From Hygrophila difformis (lineage: Eukaryota > Streptophyta > Magnoliopsida > Lamiales > Acanthaceae): a stretch of 64,000 nt of DNA. The stretch covers positions 61,783,686 to 61,847,685 of the forward strand of contig JAOANR010000004.1 in assembly GCA_030278955.1 (NCBI GenBank), given 5' to 3'. The notes below the pieces were generated by a model. It saw only the letters and a program-made list of their open reading frames with translations. It made no database searches and was not told where the DNA came from. A program made the translations under genes and the position numbers. Positions 10,958 through 25,664 of this stretch are shown here, piece after piece; the stretch's first letter is position 1; every line of letters starts with the position of its first letter.

Positions 10958-13862
10958 TTTTTTTTTTTCTTTTTTTTTTTTTTAAATTTGTATGGGACAT
11001 ATTGTTATGTTGTGTTCAAGATAAGATATAGCACAGAAGCTCATCTATATTGCGATGCTTGGAGTGCAGGTGTGCAAACATCCATTTTCATTTTCTCCAG
11101 TTTACGCTGAAAATGCCCCAGCAAGGCTTCCTTTTCAGGAATTTATCGTTGGGATAGCTATGAAAGCTTGTCATGTCCTGCAGTTTTTCTTACGCCTTAG
11201 TTTTGTATTATCTGTATGGCTCCTCATCATTCCATTCATCACATTTTGGATATGGCGCCTGGCGTTTGTTAGAAGTTTTGGAGAAGCGCAGAGACTTTTC
11301 TTGAGTCATTTATCAACGACAGTAATTCTTACAGACTGCCTGCATGGATTTCTGCTATCTGCTAGCATTGTATTCATTTTTCTCGGGGCAACTTCTCTGA
11401 GAGATTACTTTAGACATTTAAGGGAGCTTGGCGGACAAGATGCTGAAAGGGAGGATGATGCAGATAGGAATGGAGCTCGTGCTGCAAGAAGGCACGCAGC
11501 TCAAGGCAATAGAAATCCTGCTGCTGATGGGAATGGTGAAGATGCTGGTGGGGCACAAGGAATTGCAGGTGCTGGTCAGATGATCAGACGGAATGCTGAA
11601 AATGTTGCTGCTCGGTGGGAGATGCAGGCGGCTCGTCTTGAGGCCCATGTTGAACAGATGTTTGATGGCTTGGATGATGCTGATGGTGCAGAGGATGTAC
11701 CTTTTGATGAACTGGTTGGCATGCAGGGACCCGTGTTTCATCTCGTTGAGAATGCATTCACTGTAAGTCATTGATCCTCACATTATCTATTTACATTATG
11801 TTAACTGAATGCCGTGGATCCTCACTGTATTCTCTTTATCTAAGCTCTGGGGGTGCAGGAACATTGCCTGTGCAGCACTTTAGTTATGTTTTTGATTGAC
11901 AATGTGGGTTAAAGAGATAGTTTTGAACATTTGACCATAATTGTCTTGTTGAGTTCTTTAATGCATTAAGTGAAACTTGTATTTTCTTATCCCCTTTGCA
12001 TTTGCCTCTATTAGCACTTAGATTACACACATTTGCTGATAACTTGGTATTATTAATTTAATGCATTCTAAGTACGCATTTTGTACTTGGGTATTCTAAG
12101 TTCTATTTACGTATGTTTGTATTTTCCTTTCTTTGTTTCTTTCCTTTTTCTTTCCTTTTTTTTCCTTTTCTTTCTTTTGTTTTTTTTAAAAAAAATCTTT
12201 TCCTTCTTACTATTTTATTAAAAAATTTGCCGTGGCATGTCCAATTAATCATTTTCCTTTCCCGTTTCCTCTTGCAGGTTCTTGCGAGCAATATGATATT
12301 CCTTGGAGTTGTAATCTTTGTGCCTTTCTCATTAGGCCGTGTTATCCTGTACTACTTGTCATGGGTGTTGTCCTCTGCCACAAGTCCTGTTTTATCCACA
12401 GTTGTGCCGCTAACCGAAACAGCACTTTCTCTGGCCAATATTACCCTAAAGAATGCGTTGACTGCTGTTGTAAATTTGACATCAGATAACCACAACAATA
12501 CTTTACTTGGTCAGGTTGTAGAGATATTGAAAGTAAATGCAACAGGACAAAATGAGTTGTCAAACACAAGCTCCACAATTGCAGCAGATATCTTGAAAGT
12601 GCAGTCAGCTGGGGCATCTCGTCTTTCGGATGTGACTACTCTTGCTGTGGGATACATGTTTATATTTTCCCTTGTCATTTTCTATCTTGGGATTGTTACT
12701 TTAATTCGATATTCAAGAGGGGAACCTTTGACGATGGGGAGGTTCTATGGTATTGCTTCCATTGCAGAAACTATCCCATCTCTCTTCAGGCAGTTTGTGG
12801 CAGCAATGAGACATTTAATGACCATGATCAAAGTTGCTTTTCTTCTGGTGATTGAGCTTGGGGTGTTCCCTTTGATGTGTGGGTGGTGGTTGGATGTTTG
12901 TACAATAAGGATGTTTGGGAAATCAATTTCTCAGAGGGTTGAGTTCTTCTCCCTGTCACCACTTGCAAGCTCACTGGTTCATTGGGTTGTGGGAATTGTT
13001 TACATGCTGCAAATAAGTATCTTTGTTAGCCTTCTTAGAGGGGTATGAGCTTTAATAAACTCATAATAAAATTTCTTTTGATTGAAAAGAGCAAAGTCAA
13101 TATTTACTCCTTTACATGTACATTTTCTCTAGGTTTTGCGCAGTGGGGTTCTGTACTTCCTCCGAGATCCTGCCGATCCAAATTACAATCCATTCCGTGA
13201 TCTGATTGATGATCCTGTGCACAAGCATGCTCGTAGAGTTTTGTTATCTGTTGCTGTGTATGGGAGTTTGATTGTGATGCTGGTGTTTTTGCCAGTTAAA
13301 CTAGCAATGAGAATGGTTCCTTCTATTTTCCCCTTGGATATCTCGTAAGATGGCTTCTTTAGTACCACTGCTGTCAATTTTTATGAGGTTTGTTGCATTT
13401 TTTTCTTTTAATTATTTACAATAATCTGTTTCCGCTCTTGCTTTCTTGCAGTGTATCTGATCCATTTACGGAGATTCCAGCTGACATGCTTCTGTTTCAA
13501 ATATGCATTCCTTTTGCTATTGAGCATTTTAAACTACGACACACACTCAAATCTGTTCTTCGGTATTGGTTCACTGCTGTTGGCTGGGCACTTGGTTTAA
13601 CTGATTTTCTGCTGCCAAAGCCAGATGACAGTGGACATGAAAATGGGAACGGAGATGGAGGGAGACATGAGAGAGGGAATGCACAAGCAGCTGATCAGGA
13701 GCGTCTCCTAGCACTTGAAGATGTGCACAGACCTAGGCATGTGGTTGCCAACACAAATCCAGCTGAAGAGTTTGACACTGATGAACAAGCTGATCCAGAG
13801 TAAGCTCAAAAAAATCATGCACATGCTCCTTACATTTATATTTGCATCCATTAAAATGTGTG

Positions 13863-13893
<31 letters not shown>

Positions 13894-15721
13894 TTTTTTT
13901 TAAATGAAGTTATATAGCTTACTTTCATAACTTGGGTTTTAGGATGAAGACGGCCAAATTCGAACTAGTTCTTGTGTTAACTGCATTTCTGTGCAAATTG
14001 TACACTGGATTGCATGCTTGCCCCCAGTTGTGTTGACTGCATATGTGAATTTATTTGATATAACGAGAGTGTTGGGATAGCTTGTTTCCCTTTTTTTCCC
14101 TTCAATAAAAAAAAAGTGGTGAGGAAGTCCTCACTCCTCAGAGGTATTACTTGCCTAAGATGGTGCTTTATTATTGTGAAAACAACAGCCAGCTGAGTGA
14201 GATTTTATTCAGTTGTTGAGCTATAGTTTTAGGCACTGGTTAAGTGTTTTTATTTGGGTTGGGAACTGGCCATTCAATTTTTCTTCAATATAATGTGTCT
14301 AGTATTTTCCCCTTCCTGTGGCAATGATTGGTAATTGCAGCCTGACTTTATGTATGCTATTGGATCACTGGTAAATGTTTGTTTTGAGTTCTGTCAATCC
14401 TTCTTGGTACCTAGGACATAACCATTCTTGAAATTTTTTAGAAGGTGGGCCTTTGTGCTTCGCATCGTGCTATTGTTGGTAGCAGCTTGGATGACTCTTC
14501 TTGCATTCAACTCCGCACTGATTGTTGTTCCCATTTCACTTGGTCGGTCTCTCTTCAATGCCCTCCCACTTCTCCCAATAACTCATGGCATCAAGTGCAA
14601 TGGTAAAATAGTCGCCATCTAGCAAGATATTGATCTAATTGTTTGTGATTGATTGAAAATTAATCTTAGCTCTTCTCTCCTGCCTGTGCCTCCAGATTTG
14701 TATGCATTTGTAATTGGCAGTTATGTCATTTGGACTGGTTTGGCTGGAGCAAGGTACTGTGTGGATCTCATTAGAACAAGAAAAACTAGACTTTTGCTCA
14801 CCCAGATATGGAAATGGTGTGGCATCATTCTCAAGAGTTCTGTGCTGCTGTCAATATGGGTAAGAATGTGGTTGTGATTGAATTCAAAAGTACAGTCTGT
14901 ATTCTTCTGCTAACATATGCGTTGTTCCTGCATTTTTCAGATATTCATTATTCCTGTGTTGATTGGACTGCTGTTTGAGCTTCTTGTTATTGTTCCCATG
15001 CGGGTTCCAGTGGATGAAAGTCCAGTTTTCCTTTTATATCAGGATTGGGCTCTTGGACTAATCTTTTTGAAGATATGGACTAGGCTGGTCAGTAATTCAC
15101 ACCCCTGAAAAAAAAAAAAAAAGCTTCATTTTGTTGTGCTAAAGTGGCATTGCTTTATTGTTGCTTTCTCCACTCACTGTCTGTTGTTGTAACTCGCATG
15201 TATAGGTTATGTTGGATCACATGATGCCATTGGTGGATGACAGCTGGCGAGTAAAATTTGAAAGGGTGAGGGAGGATGGCTTTTCCCGGCTGCAAGGTCT
15301 TTGGGTTCTGCGTGAGATCGTCTTCCCAATCATCATGAAACTGCTCACTGCACTATGCGTTCCCTATGTGTTGTCGCGTGGGATCTTTCCTATATTTGGG
15401 TACCCCCTAGTTGTAAATTCAGCTGTCTACCGATTTGCCTGGCTGGGATGCCTGGTCTTCAGTGTGTTATTTTTCTGTGCCAAGCGGTTCCATGTCTGGT
15501 TCACCAATCTGCACAACTCTATACGGGATGATCGGTATTTGATTGGCCGAAGATTACATAATTATGGCGAGAACTCGCAGGCAGCTCGGTCAGAACAAGA
15601 GAGTGCACCAGACAATGAAGTTCCCATTACAGATTTAGATCAAAGCAATGTTGAAGTTGCTGCTGATGCCGCAGATTTAGGGTTGAGACTTAGGCACCAT
15701 GCTGTCCAACAAGATACTTGA
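9990..15721 (+). CDS. SUD1: ER-membrane RING-CH E3 ubiquitin ligase SUD1/CER9 (DOA10/TEB4 family)
   Basis: Nine coding exons: 9990-10310, 11070-11762, 12278-13042, 13133-13344, 13452-13799, 14442-14602, 14696-14859, 14941-15087 and 15206-15721. All introns are GT-AG and the exons sum to 1109 codons, a product of 1108 residues, the usual size of plant SUD1. An acidic N-terminus is followed by the RING-CH (C4HC3) finger at about residues 63-112 (CRICRNPGDVDNPLRYPCAC, then H, C, and CKHPF across intron 1). After that come many hydrophobic segments typical of the roughly 14-span DOA10/TEB4 membrane protein. An acidic, charged cytosolic stretch is seen in exon 2 (about 11440-11700). SUD1/CER9 works in ER-associated degradation; in Arabidopsis it affects HMG-CoA reductase activity and cuticular lipid formation. 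The reading frame is intact. The start is the first ATG before the RING. Confidence 0.95.
10921..10984. repeat. Compound microsatellite (TA)n(TG)n(T)n in SUD1 intron 1
   Basis: A run of TA repeats passes into TG repeats and then a long T tract, all inside intron 1. Confidence 0.9.
13854..13902. repeat. Microsatellite (TG)n(T)n in SUD1 intron 5
   Basis: TG repeats followed by about 25 T, in the intron between exons 5 and 6. Same pattern as the intron 1 repeat. Confidence 0.9.
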
Positions 15722-17625
15722 AATGGTAAATTACCTGTCTGTATGTTTGTCTTCTCTCCTCTCCTCCCCAATCCTCTCCTCTCCTCTCATATAAATCTCA
15801 TTAGGCAAAGCTTAGGGATAGTAGAATGTGTAAAAAATTGTGATGGTCCCTCCCCCACTGAGCGAACCAACCCTTGTTGCGTCATATGATGGAGTTTTGG
15901 CTGTGGCAAATGGCAATGTCTTTGTGAATATGACATCAAGTTCTCTTGTAGACAATTCTTAACTCTTTTTTTTATTCCTTGGTCTTTTCTCTCTGTTCTA
16001 TCTCAGAGTGACAAGTTATTTACTGTGCATAATTGGGATTAACTTAAATCAGGATTGAAATGGTGGGGACTAGAATAGAATCTTATAGGATAATTAGGTC
16101 TATGTGGTTCTATGACTTTTGGGATTGTTAAAGGGTCCTCCCTCTGTTTCAGTTTGTTGGTTTTGTGTCTCGCTACGAGCTTGTTTCTTTGATTATTCCA
16201 AGCAACTGTAATTACAGGAGATTGATTGCTTCTTGATACCAAAGCTGTGTACTTGGGGAAAAATAAATATCGAGTCCAAGTTACATGGAGTACATAATTT
16301 TTTTAGCTTAACCATGATTGAAGGGAAGGCACATCCTAACATCTTTCGTTTCCAGTTTAAATGCGGCTTGCAGGCAAAAATTGACTTTATACTAGCCACA
16401 GTCTATGCTTCTAGCATACTAATGAGCACTATTGACTGAGTGAGTAATGATATTAATGGAAGTCGGACCTAAATAATAGACTACTCCATCCTATCCATAA
16501 CCCCCTATTCTTTACAAGTGCACACACTGTGTAGCTCATAACCAAGCGCTTGAGTATGATTTAAATCGTTAAAAATGAACCAAATATTGAATCGCTAAGC
16601 TAATTGTTAAAAACGTCCTTTCGTGATGTGGATTCTTTGATTGAAGAGGTTAAGTCTTGCAAGAAGAGACCGAGTGCAATTGCAGGCACAGGTACTACTA
16701 GTTTGTATGTAAGCTAAGGATTTGATGAATTCTTGAGTAAGGTTTATTCTGAATCTTAGTAGGGTTTTGATAGTCGTGTAATTCATGAAAATTGGTTCAC
16801 TAGATCAAAAAGCCTGCGTTACATGCCTCCTCAAAACTATCAAATACTCCTACTGGGTTAACTCACCTTATCGCTCCTAATAAAAAAAAAAAGGGATCCG
16901 CGATTGCATACTTGATACTATAATAATATTAGCCATAACTTTAAAAAGCTTATTTCTTTTGAAGAAAATTGTGTATGCGACTGTGTATGGTCGTTGTCTT
17001 TGACAAACTTACTCAAGAATATTAACCTCAGGGAGTTTTCTTCTGTTTTATTTAGAAAGATGAAATTTGGATAGAGTAATTCTTAATGTGCAAGAATTAA
17101 GAAAACTCAAGTGGGCATGTCATCATGCATTCAAAGAGGAAAAGTAATACTACTAATTCTCTGCTTGGGACAAGCTGAAGTCATTGAACATAGTAAAATA
17201 AATAAATTGAACGGATGGAGTCATCGTATCTTTAAAATTTTGTTGGTGATGTTTCATTCAATTGACGTTTTCGTTCAATGTCCAATGAGGCCTTAAACTG
17301 CCCTTTCAATCAATCCCCTATATATTGTTTTTTAAAAAAAAAGGATTGACCGACATATTCTGAAGCATTTCTATGACTTCTGGGCAACCACCCCATATTT
17401 TATCATATTCGTTCCAATTATGCAATCCTTCTTCCTGTCGCAAGCATTGACAGTGCATTCTAATCTCCTCAATTTCCAAGAAACACTCTTTCATCTCTTT
17501 CTCCATACTCGGTCATTAAGCAAGAACCTCTCCCTATAATATGAAGTATATTAATAATAAATGTACTACTGTATTTGGTCATTGAGCAAGAAATTTCATA
17601 GCACAAGCTCTGTCTCTACTCTCTA
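15722..17625. other. SUD1 3' UTR and intergenic DNA
   Basis: The first few hundred bases after the stop hold the 3' UTR, with a CTCTC-rich tract near 15755-15790. The rest is AT-rich, with small open frames that lack coding character. No gene, RNA or clear repeat was recognised. Confidence 0.5.
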
Positions 17626-18143
17626 CGGTGCGTTTGGTTAGAGGGATCTTAGATTACCAGTGGGAATGTGATTGCTCGGAATGTAAGATTACTGGGAATA
17701 TGAGATTGCTGGGAATCTTATTTTTTGATGTTTTAAGATTATTGCGTTTGGTTAGATTGGGAATCTCAGATTTCTAGTTCTAATTAATTTACCATAATGT
17801 CCCTGAATTTCAATTGAACGAATGTTATAAATATGTCATTTTGCTACACAATAAAAATATTTAAGCCGATTTATTTTTTTTAAATATTGAAAATTCTTTA
17901 TATGTAATTTATCGTGTGATAGTTACTTATTTAATATGAGAATATATTAAAATATGAGAATATATATAAAAATATAAAAATATATATTAAAATATGAGAT
18001 ATATATTTAAAAAATATGTTTAAATAATTTAAAATTTTCAATTTATTTTTTAAAATTAAATTTCATATATTTATCATTTTTTATAATACAAAAATCTAAA
18101 TTTATAAAATAAAATAAGTATAAAAAGTGAGGGTATAAAAGTC

Positions 18144-19080
18144 TGTTAGTGCCTCTATTTTTGAGATAATGTGTTCCACTCCGATGTTGAACACTAGGTA
18201 GGATCCCACCCCCTTGATCTTATCCGCATAATATTCTTGGCAAGATATCTTTACATATCGGATAAAGCCAACCCTGCATGGCAAGGAGCGTCCTCCAACG
18301 GTCGGCTGTCATTTCCTTGCTGGGATCGAAGGAGCTATGGGAAGTGGAATCTTTAATCTAAGTAAGGAATGAAGCGGCTATGGAAGGAGGAAGATTTCGT
18401 GGGATTATGTATTCTCCTTCCATAGCATCAGGATTTCGAACGTCTTTTTAAGGAAGAAAATTGCAATGGGTCATTTGATTCAATCATTCGAAAAACATTG
18501 CAAAGCACTTTTGAGAAATCCTCCAGCAATCTCTTCACCCAATCCGAGAGTTTCATCATTGATAGGAGAGGTTGCTACTTGAGTGTTCTTCGGAGTCATC
18601 GTGCATATTGAACCCTTGATTGATTTCGACACGATTCGATCAAGGGAAACACTCAAGATTGTGTCACCAAGATACTACCCTTCATTGCTACATCAAAGGG
18701 AGGATCTTTTACAGGTTCACTCGAGGGAAACTTGGAGAAGGAAGTCTTCAAGGGGTCGAAGCAGAATCGGAGCATTCTCACCAGAAAAGGGAGTTTCTGG
18801 TACCATCGATCATCCACTTGGGTGTTGGAGTAAAAGGTTACTGGTTCACTATTGTTCGTGTTGTAACGTGGTGTTCGAACACATAGTGGAACACTCCTGG
18901 ATTGGTATCCCCCAGACGTAGGCCTTGGGCCGAACTGGGTCAACAACTCTCTGTTTGTTCTTGTTTCTTTACTGCACTTATTTACCTTTGAGTACTAACC
19001 TACTAACAAGTCTTTTAAGTGTGTGATTGAACAAATAGTTGTGGTTAAAGTTTCTAATCTTGACGTATAAGGGACCAACA
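18144..19080 (+). repeat. 5' LTR of the copia element (937 bp)
   Basis: TG...CA ends. It differs from the 3' LTR by about four substitutions and one 4-bp indel by hand comparison (near 18350, 18555, 18779 and 19020-19040). It contains an open frame (18583-18921) that is also present in the 3' LTR and has no recognisable product. Confidence 0.93.
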
Positions 19081-19082
19081 AG

Positions 19083-19094
19083 TGGTATCAGAGC
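19083..19094 (+). promoter_or_regulatory. Primer binding site, initiator-Met tRNA type
   Basis: TGGTATCAGAGC, two bases after the 5' LTR, complementary to the 3' part of plant initiator methionine tRNA. This is the usual primer site for plant copia elements. Confidence 0.9.
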
Positions 19095-22000
19095 ACACAC
19101 ACCTTCGGGTGAGATCCAAAAGTCAAAGATGAGTCGAGAAGGAGGAAACATTTCCAGGCCACCTTTGCTAGACGGGACAAATTTCTCTTATTGGAAAACG
19201 AGGATGAGGGCTTTCCTTATGGCCATTGATGAAGGTGTTTGGGATGCCGTTGAAACCAAGTTCGAACGCCCCACTGTAGAGGACGATGAAGGTGTCAAAA
19301 CACCCAAACCCAAGGACAAATGGACTGCGGAAGAAAAGACCCTATCCTCTATGAACTCCAAGGCTCTTAATGCTATCTTCAATGGAGTCACTGAAGACCA
19401 ATACAAGCTTATCTCCGCGTGTGACACGGCGTATGACGCATGGGAAGTACTGGTAAACTCCCATGAAGGTATGGCCTCCGTTAGATCTTCCAAATTAATC
19501 TCCATTGAATCTCAATTTCATAAACTGGTTATGGATGAGAATGAGAGTATTGTTAGCTATGTTGGTAGAATTCGTGACTTGACCAACCAGGCACATCAAC
19601 TTGGGAAAACCTATTCCCAACAAGAGTTGGTGAGAAAGATTGTAGGAACCATCCCCGACAGGTTTAACCCCAAGATTGCTGCCCTTGAACTCTACAAGGA
19701 TTACTCCACTATGCAAGTGGATGAACTAATGGGGATACTCCAGTCTTGGGAAATGGATCATTGCAAGGAGGTTGGTGGCAAAAGGATAGCCTTCAAGGCC
19801 GAATCAAAGGTGGTGACTGACAAGGAAGCCGAGATTGATAGTGATCACAGTGATGATGACGAGATCTCCCTTCTCACAAAGAGATTGGCCAGACTTCTCA
19901 AAAATAAGAAAGGGAATGAAGGTTTTTCTAGTGGGAAGGGCGATGGATCAAACTCCAGAAGAGATTCCAAAAGGAGATCCAAACCCTATGGCAAGGATCA
20001 ACAGTCCGAAGAAAGGCCCAAGGGACCGGAATGCTACGAATGCAGAGGTTTTGGTCACATTAGGGCCGACTGTGGAAATCTAAAGAAGAAGGATAAGAAG
20101 ACCTACCACATCACCTTTAGTGATCATGATGAGGAACCTGAATGCAGTGAGGGAGAATCTGAGCATGGGATTGCTCTCATGGCTCCAGGATCGTGGGATT
20201 CAGACTCATGTTCGGACACTGAGTCACAACACGGTACTGTTTCTAACCCTATGAATAATGACTTCACTAATCATGATTGTGCTTCTCTTAGCAGCAAAGA
20301 AGCAGACAAAATAGAGCGTCTCACAGACCTCTATAATGAAGTTTTTGAGAAATTAGAAACTTCCATGACCGAGATAGAAGATTTGCAAAAGACCAATCAG
20401 GACCTTAGAGATGAAGTCGAAAGGCTCCTGGACGAGAACAAAACCTTACTAGCTAAGGCTGAAGCAGTGTCCATCCACGTAACTGAACTTGAGGCTGGAA
20501 TTCTCTTTGAAAAAGAGGAAAAGGAGAAGATATCTACCAAGCATGATTTAGTTACAGTGGAAATCACTGAACTCCGGGAGAAACTCAGCAAATCTGAAAA
20601 AATTCTGTCGGACATGAATAAAGGGAAGGCCAAACTCGATGACGCTCTAGCAGCTGGAAAATCTCATGGGAACAGGCGAGGTCTTGGGTATAACAACTTC
20701 AGTACTGCCTCTACATCCAAAGGGAATATCAAGTTTGTTACAGGAGGACAACTGAGTGACCGAGCACCTTGTCAGAACACGAAGACTGTTCACAAAGGTC
20801 CTAAAGGGTATAACAAAAGGAGGAATTCATTCAGAGGACCTCTCATATGCGACTATTGCAAGTTCAGGGGGCACAAGACCGAACACTGTCGAAAGATCAT
20901 CAAGGATCTTCTTGAAGGAAAACCGGTGAGATGGCCTAATGAAGAACTCAAGAAGAGGATCTCCATAAGGCGTGAATGGGTCACCAAAATCTCTGCAAGA
21001 TGCAATGTGGCTTTCCTATCTTCCAGACAAAAGGGCAAGAATGCAACTTGGTACTTTGACAGTGGCTGTTCGAGGCACATGACAGGGGACAAAGACGTCC
21101 TCAAACCATTCAAAGATATTGATGGTGGATCCGTGGTCTTTGGAAACGGCAAAAAGGGTCACCTCTCTGGACAAGGAACTCTCCATGGAGATGGTCTGCC
21201 TAAGCTCAACAATGTCTACTATGTGGAGGGATTGCATGATAACCTCATTAGCATAAGTCAGCTATGCGATGATGACTTAACTGTATCCTTTAACAAAAAA
21301 TATTGTGAAGTTCTCGACTCTAACAATGTATGCGTCATGAGGGGACTGAGATCTCGAAATGACTGCTATTTACTTGTTCAAACTTGTAATTTTGTGAAAG
21401 ATGCAGGAAGCTCCCGAAACCTACTCTGGCATGAAAAGTTAGGTCATCTGAACTTCAGAGATCTGATCAAGTTGAGCAGGACAGGAGCTGTTCGTGGACT
21501 TCCAGACCTAAAGAAACATGACTCTGACTTTTGTGAAGATTGTGCCAAGAACAAGCAAACTCGGGTGTCCCATCCCGTGACTGAACACAATGCCACAACA
21601 CACTGTCTGGAACTCCTACACATGGACCTCATTGGGCCAACTGAAATCTCTAGTTTGGGAGGTAAAAGGTACATTTTCGTTTGTGTAGATGATTTTTCCA
21701 GATATACGTGGGTTGATTTTCTCAGGGAAAAGAGCGAAGCGTTCAAAGCCTTTATGAAATTGTGCAATCAAATTATGAACGAAAAGGATTGCAAAGTGAA
21801 GAGAATTCGTAGTGATCATGGGAAGGAATTTGAGAATCAAGCCTTCGAGGATTACTGTTCCAGCATTGGGATCAAACACGAGTTTTCAGCACCAAAGACT
21901 CCTCAGCAGAATGGAGTAGTGGAGAGGAAGAACCACACCTTGCAAGAAATGGCACGTGTCATGATGAACTCCAAGAAGGTTCCTGAGTTTCTTTGGGCAG

Positions 22001-25000
22001 AAGCAATCAACACGGCGTGCTATATGATAAATCGAGTGTATATCAGGCCTAAAACACTCATGACTCCATATGAATTATGGAAGGGTAAAAAGACTTCAAT
22101 ATCATATTTTCACATCTTTGGTTGCAAGTGTTTTGTGCTTAATGACAGGGAACACACCGGGAAGTTCAAAGAGAAAAGTGACGAGGGGATCTTTGTTGGA
22201 TACTCAACATCTAGCAAAGCTTTTCGAGTATACAACTCCAGAACCAGGAAGGTAATCGAATCCACAAATGTCATTGTGGAAGACGCGCCCAACAGAGGAA
22301 CACCAGTCGAATCCCAAGAGGAGGATGCAGAGAAAGACACCCAAAGCACTGAACAAACTCGATCTTCGTCTGGAGACAAGCAGGAAGCCACCACGGAGAA
22401 TGATGAGGTCCAACCCAGTGTTCAAACACCAGTTGGAACACCGTCACAATCAGAGGTTGCTGCTCCCCAAGTCAGAATCCATCGTAATCATAATCCAGAT
22501 GATGTCATTGGGGACGTTCTTGAAGATCGGAGAACTCGTGTAAAGAAGAAGATCGACTATAGAGAGTTTGCAGGATTACATTGCTTCACCTCAAGGATTG
22601 AACCCTCAAGGGTTGAAGAAGCTCTGCAAGACGAGAATTGGATCAATGCCATGCAGGAAGAGCTCGCTCAGTTCAAGAGGAATGAAGTATGGACCTTGGT
22701 TGAGCGTCCACATAACATCAACGTCATTGGAACGAAGTGGGTGTTCAAGAACAAAAGTGACGAGAATGGTAATGTGATTCGAAACAAAGCCAGGCTCGTA
22801 GCTCAAGGATACACCCAAGTGGAAGGAATAGACTACAGCGAGACTGAAACTTTTGACAAGTTTCGTTAACTCGAGCTCTTGCTAAAATTATACCAGGTTA
22901 GATTTATTAAATGAGAAGAGTTATGATTCACGGGAAAGGGTTTAGGGATATATCAAGATTATTATTCTTTTTATTACTCAAGTATGGTGCTTTGGTTTCA
23001 AATGGCGCTGTGGTCCTCTCTGTCATGAAATGCTGACAAATCTCATGGCATAGCCGGGATAAGTTGATCTTCAGCCTGTCACACTGAGGATCCCCAGCAA
23101 TTGTGCCATGATACTTCTCATCAATTCTTGCCACAAGATTTCCTGCCATGAAACTTTTGACTGATTCCCACTTCATGAGTATTTTCTGAAAGTTCGTGAT
23201 CCTGGTTTAGGTTTTATTTAACGAAACCAATTTATGATGGCGTTGTTGTGATTAGGGATATATTTATACGTAGTCATGTTTTTATTGCTCGTAGTTAAGA
23301 AACTGTGCTCCCGAAAGCGCACGGTGTCAAAAATTGCAGTAATTTATAGTAAGACCGGATCGTTCACTGGAGGATGTGCGATAGAAGCAGGTCCCACGTC
23401 ATTTACTAAGATTTTCCACTCGGTTACTCGATTCAAGTGTGTGATTTGACTAACAACTACTTGACAGAATCTAAATCAGATTAAGAAAGCAATTAAAATA
23501 AAGCAGATAAAAGTATTCTAGAAAGCGAATTAAATTTAATCTAAGAAAGCAATAAAATTAATCTAAGAAAGCGATTAAGATTATTCTAAGAAAGCAGATT
23601 TAAATGAGACAGAAAGGACAGGAAGAAAATAATAAAGATTGGACAAGATTCAGATGAAACATAGTTAAACTTCCATTTTGTTACACAGATCTTAGCTTGG
23701 GATAACCCGTTCAGTTAGCTAATTCTCCTGCTCTCTGTACCATGTTTCCTTTAACAGACAGGTACTTACAGTAAGAGTTTACATGCTCTTAAGAAAATAA
23801 ATTCTAAGATACCACAGACGCATAACCACCCTTGCAATGCATTGCTAAGGTATGTTAATTATCTGTGGTGGACAAGCAACACCTGACAAATCATTTATTG
23901 AAGTGTCAAGTACCGTTATCATTCCCCCATGTCACACCCAAAGATTCTAATTAAGCCCTGAACTATCCCTTAACTCTCAGTCCTAGTAGCAGTTACACAA
24001 CTCTCAATACAACCGAGTGACCTCTAAAGAAAGCAATTAAAAGAAAGCAGTAAAGAAAGCATTTAAAATTCTATCACTCGGAGGTTTCTGAAAGTTTGAC
24101 CCTGGTAGTAAAAGAAAGCCCCCAGTCAGAATGACTGGATGTGGATCAAAAATTCCCTATTCTCGGTGAACCGCTCGCAGTGTTCACTTCTCATCGGGTG
24201 GTTATGAGATACAAACTAATGAAACGAACTAATAAATTAGTCGTTCCGGATGCACTCACCCAAGACTCAAAAGTAGGCTTTGGCAGAAGAAGATAGCAGT
24301 TGAAAGAATACTCACCCCTACCTTAGAAAATAACCAAGGCCTGAGTGTTGTTCCTCTAGTATTATCTGTCACACCTTATCGGAATCCAAGTGGAATCTGA
24401 CCCAGTGTAATATTTAATACAAGATTTCCAACAACCAGCAATTTTGGAAAATAATGAATCTGAAAATCATTCCCTATCAGGTACTAGACTCTCAATAAGA
24501 ACACAGACCCTTTCAGTCTAGGTGAGACCTAATCGCTGACTCTGCTTCTAATTTCCCAAAATCAACCCCCAGTCGGATTATGAATTAGTCATAACTGCCG
24601 AATTCATCCCTTACTCAGATCCGGATTTTATAAAAGAATTTTTGCTGGAAACTTAATATGAAACATCTGATTTAAATCAAGACTTCTATGCCCAAGGGAA
24701 GGATCCCAAAATAATATCGACCACCATATCTACATAATAATATCATGCATAAATTTATAGAGAAGTGTAAAATAAAATAACCCAAAATATAAGGTAGGTT
24801 TAGACAGAATGTGAAACACAGAGATGAAATAGCCGGAGATGAGAAGAATTTATTTGGCTAAAAAGATGACAAAAACAATCAGGATGATCCGGACTGCAAA
24901 CATCTGTTATCCAGGTCCTGATCATTTCAGGTGGGATGACTTTTAGACAGTGGAATGCCTCAAATGACGGTTGCCGCCGTCATCTCAGATTCCATTGTCT

Positions 25001-25664
25001 GTGAACTTGGATAAAAACCCACATGTTCTATTACTGCAATAATAATTAGATGATATTGGCATATATCATCTAAGATTACTACAGCTTCAGATTCAGGTTC
25101 GAAATTAAAGTAAAGAAAATAAAACTGTATCCGGATAGGAGTCAGCTGAGCAGCTATTATAATCCCGGATGAACGAACCGCCAAGGCGTCCACCGACCAC
25201 TATCCGGACCATGCAAAATAACATCTAATAATTAATATACAGATCACGAGCTAGTTATCCGTGTGGGAATACCCGCCAGCATTAATCTGATATATTCCTT
25301 ATTAGTTGTTTCACACATTACGGGAAAAGACAAAATAAATAAAAGAAAAATATTTTTGGGTCATCTTGCATGAGAGACATTGGTTTCTCATGCAAGGTAT
25401 GGGATTAAATCCACAATTACTCTTCATGTCTAAATAATCGCTCATTCCATAATTAATTAATTAATTACGGTCCAGATTATATACTTAGATCATTAGAGTT
25501 TAATCATTTGTAGAAGAATCTTTTAATGGGAAATTGAACAAAGTTCTTTATATCAAATTAATCATGGGTTGAGATCATTGGATTTCAACCTCAAAATATT
25601 AATACAAAGGTTCAATTAATTAATGGAATGAGATGAAGAATGAGAATTTGGCAAAAGGTGCCAC

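Noticed and set aside
10880..11110. 76-codon frame across the intron 1 microsatellite
   Set aside because: It spans the (TA)(TG)(T) repeat inside SUD1 intron 1. The real exon starts at 11070 in another frame.
18583..18921. 112-codon frame in the copia LTR, also at 45298-45636
   Set aside because: Lies in the LTR, overlaps open frames in other phases, and matches no known product.
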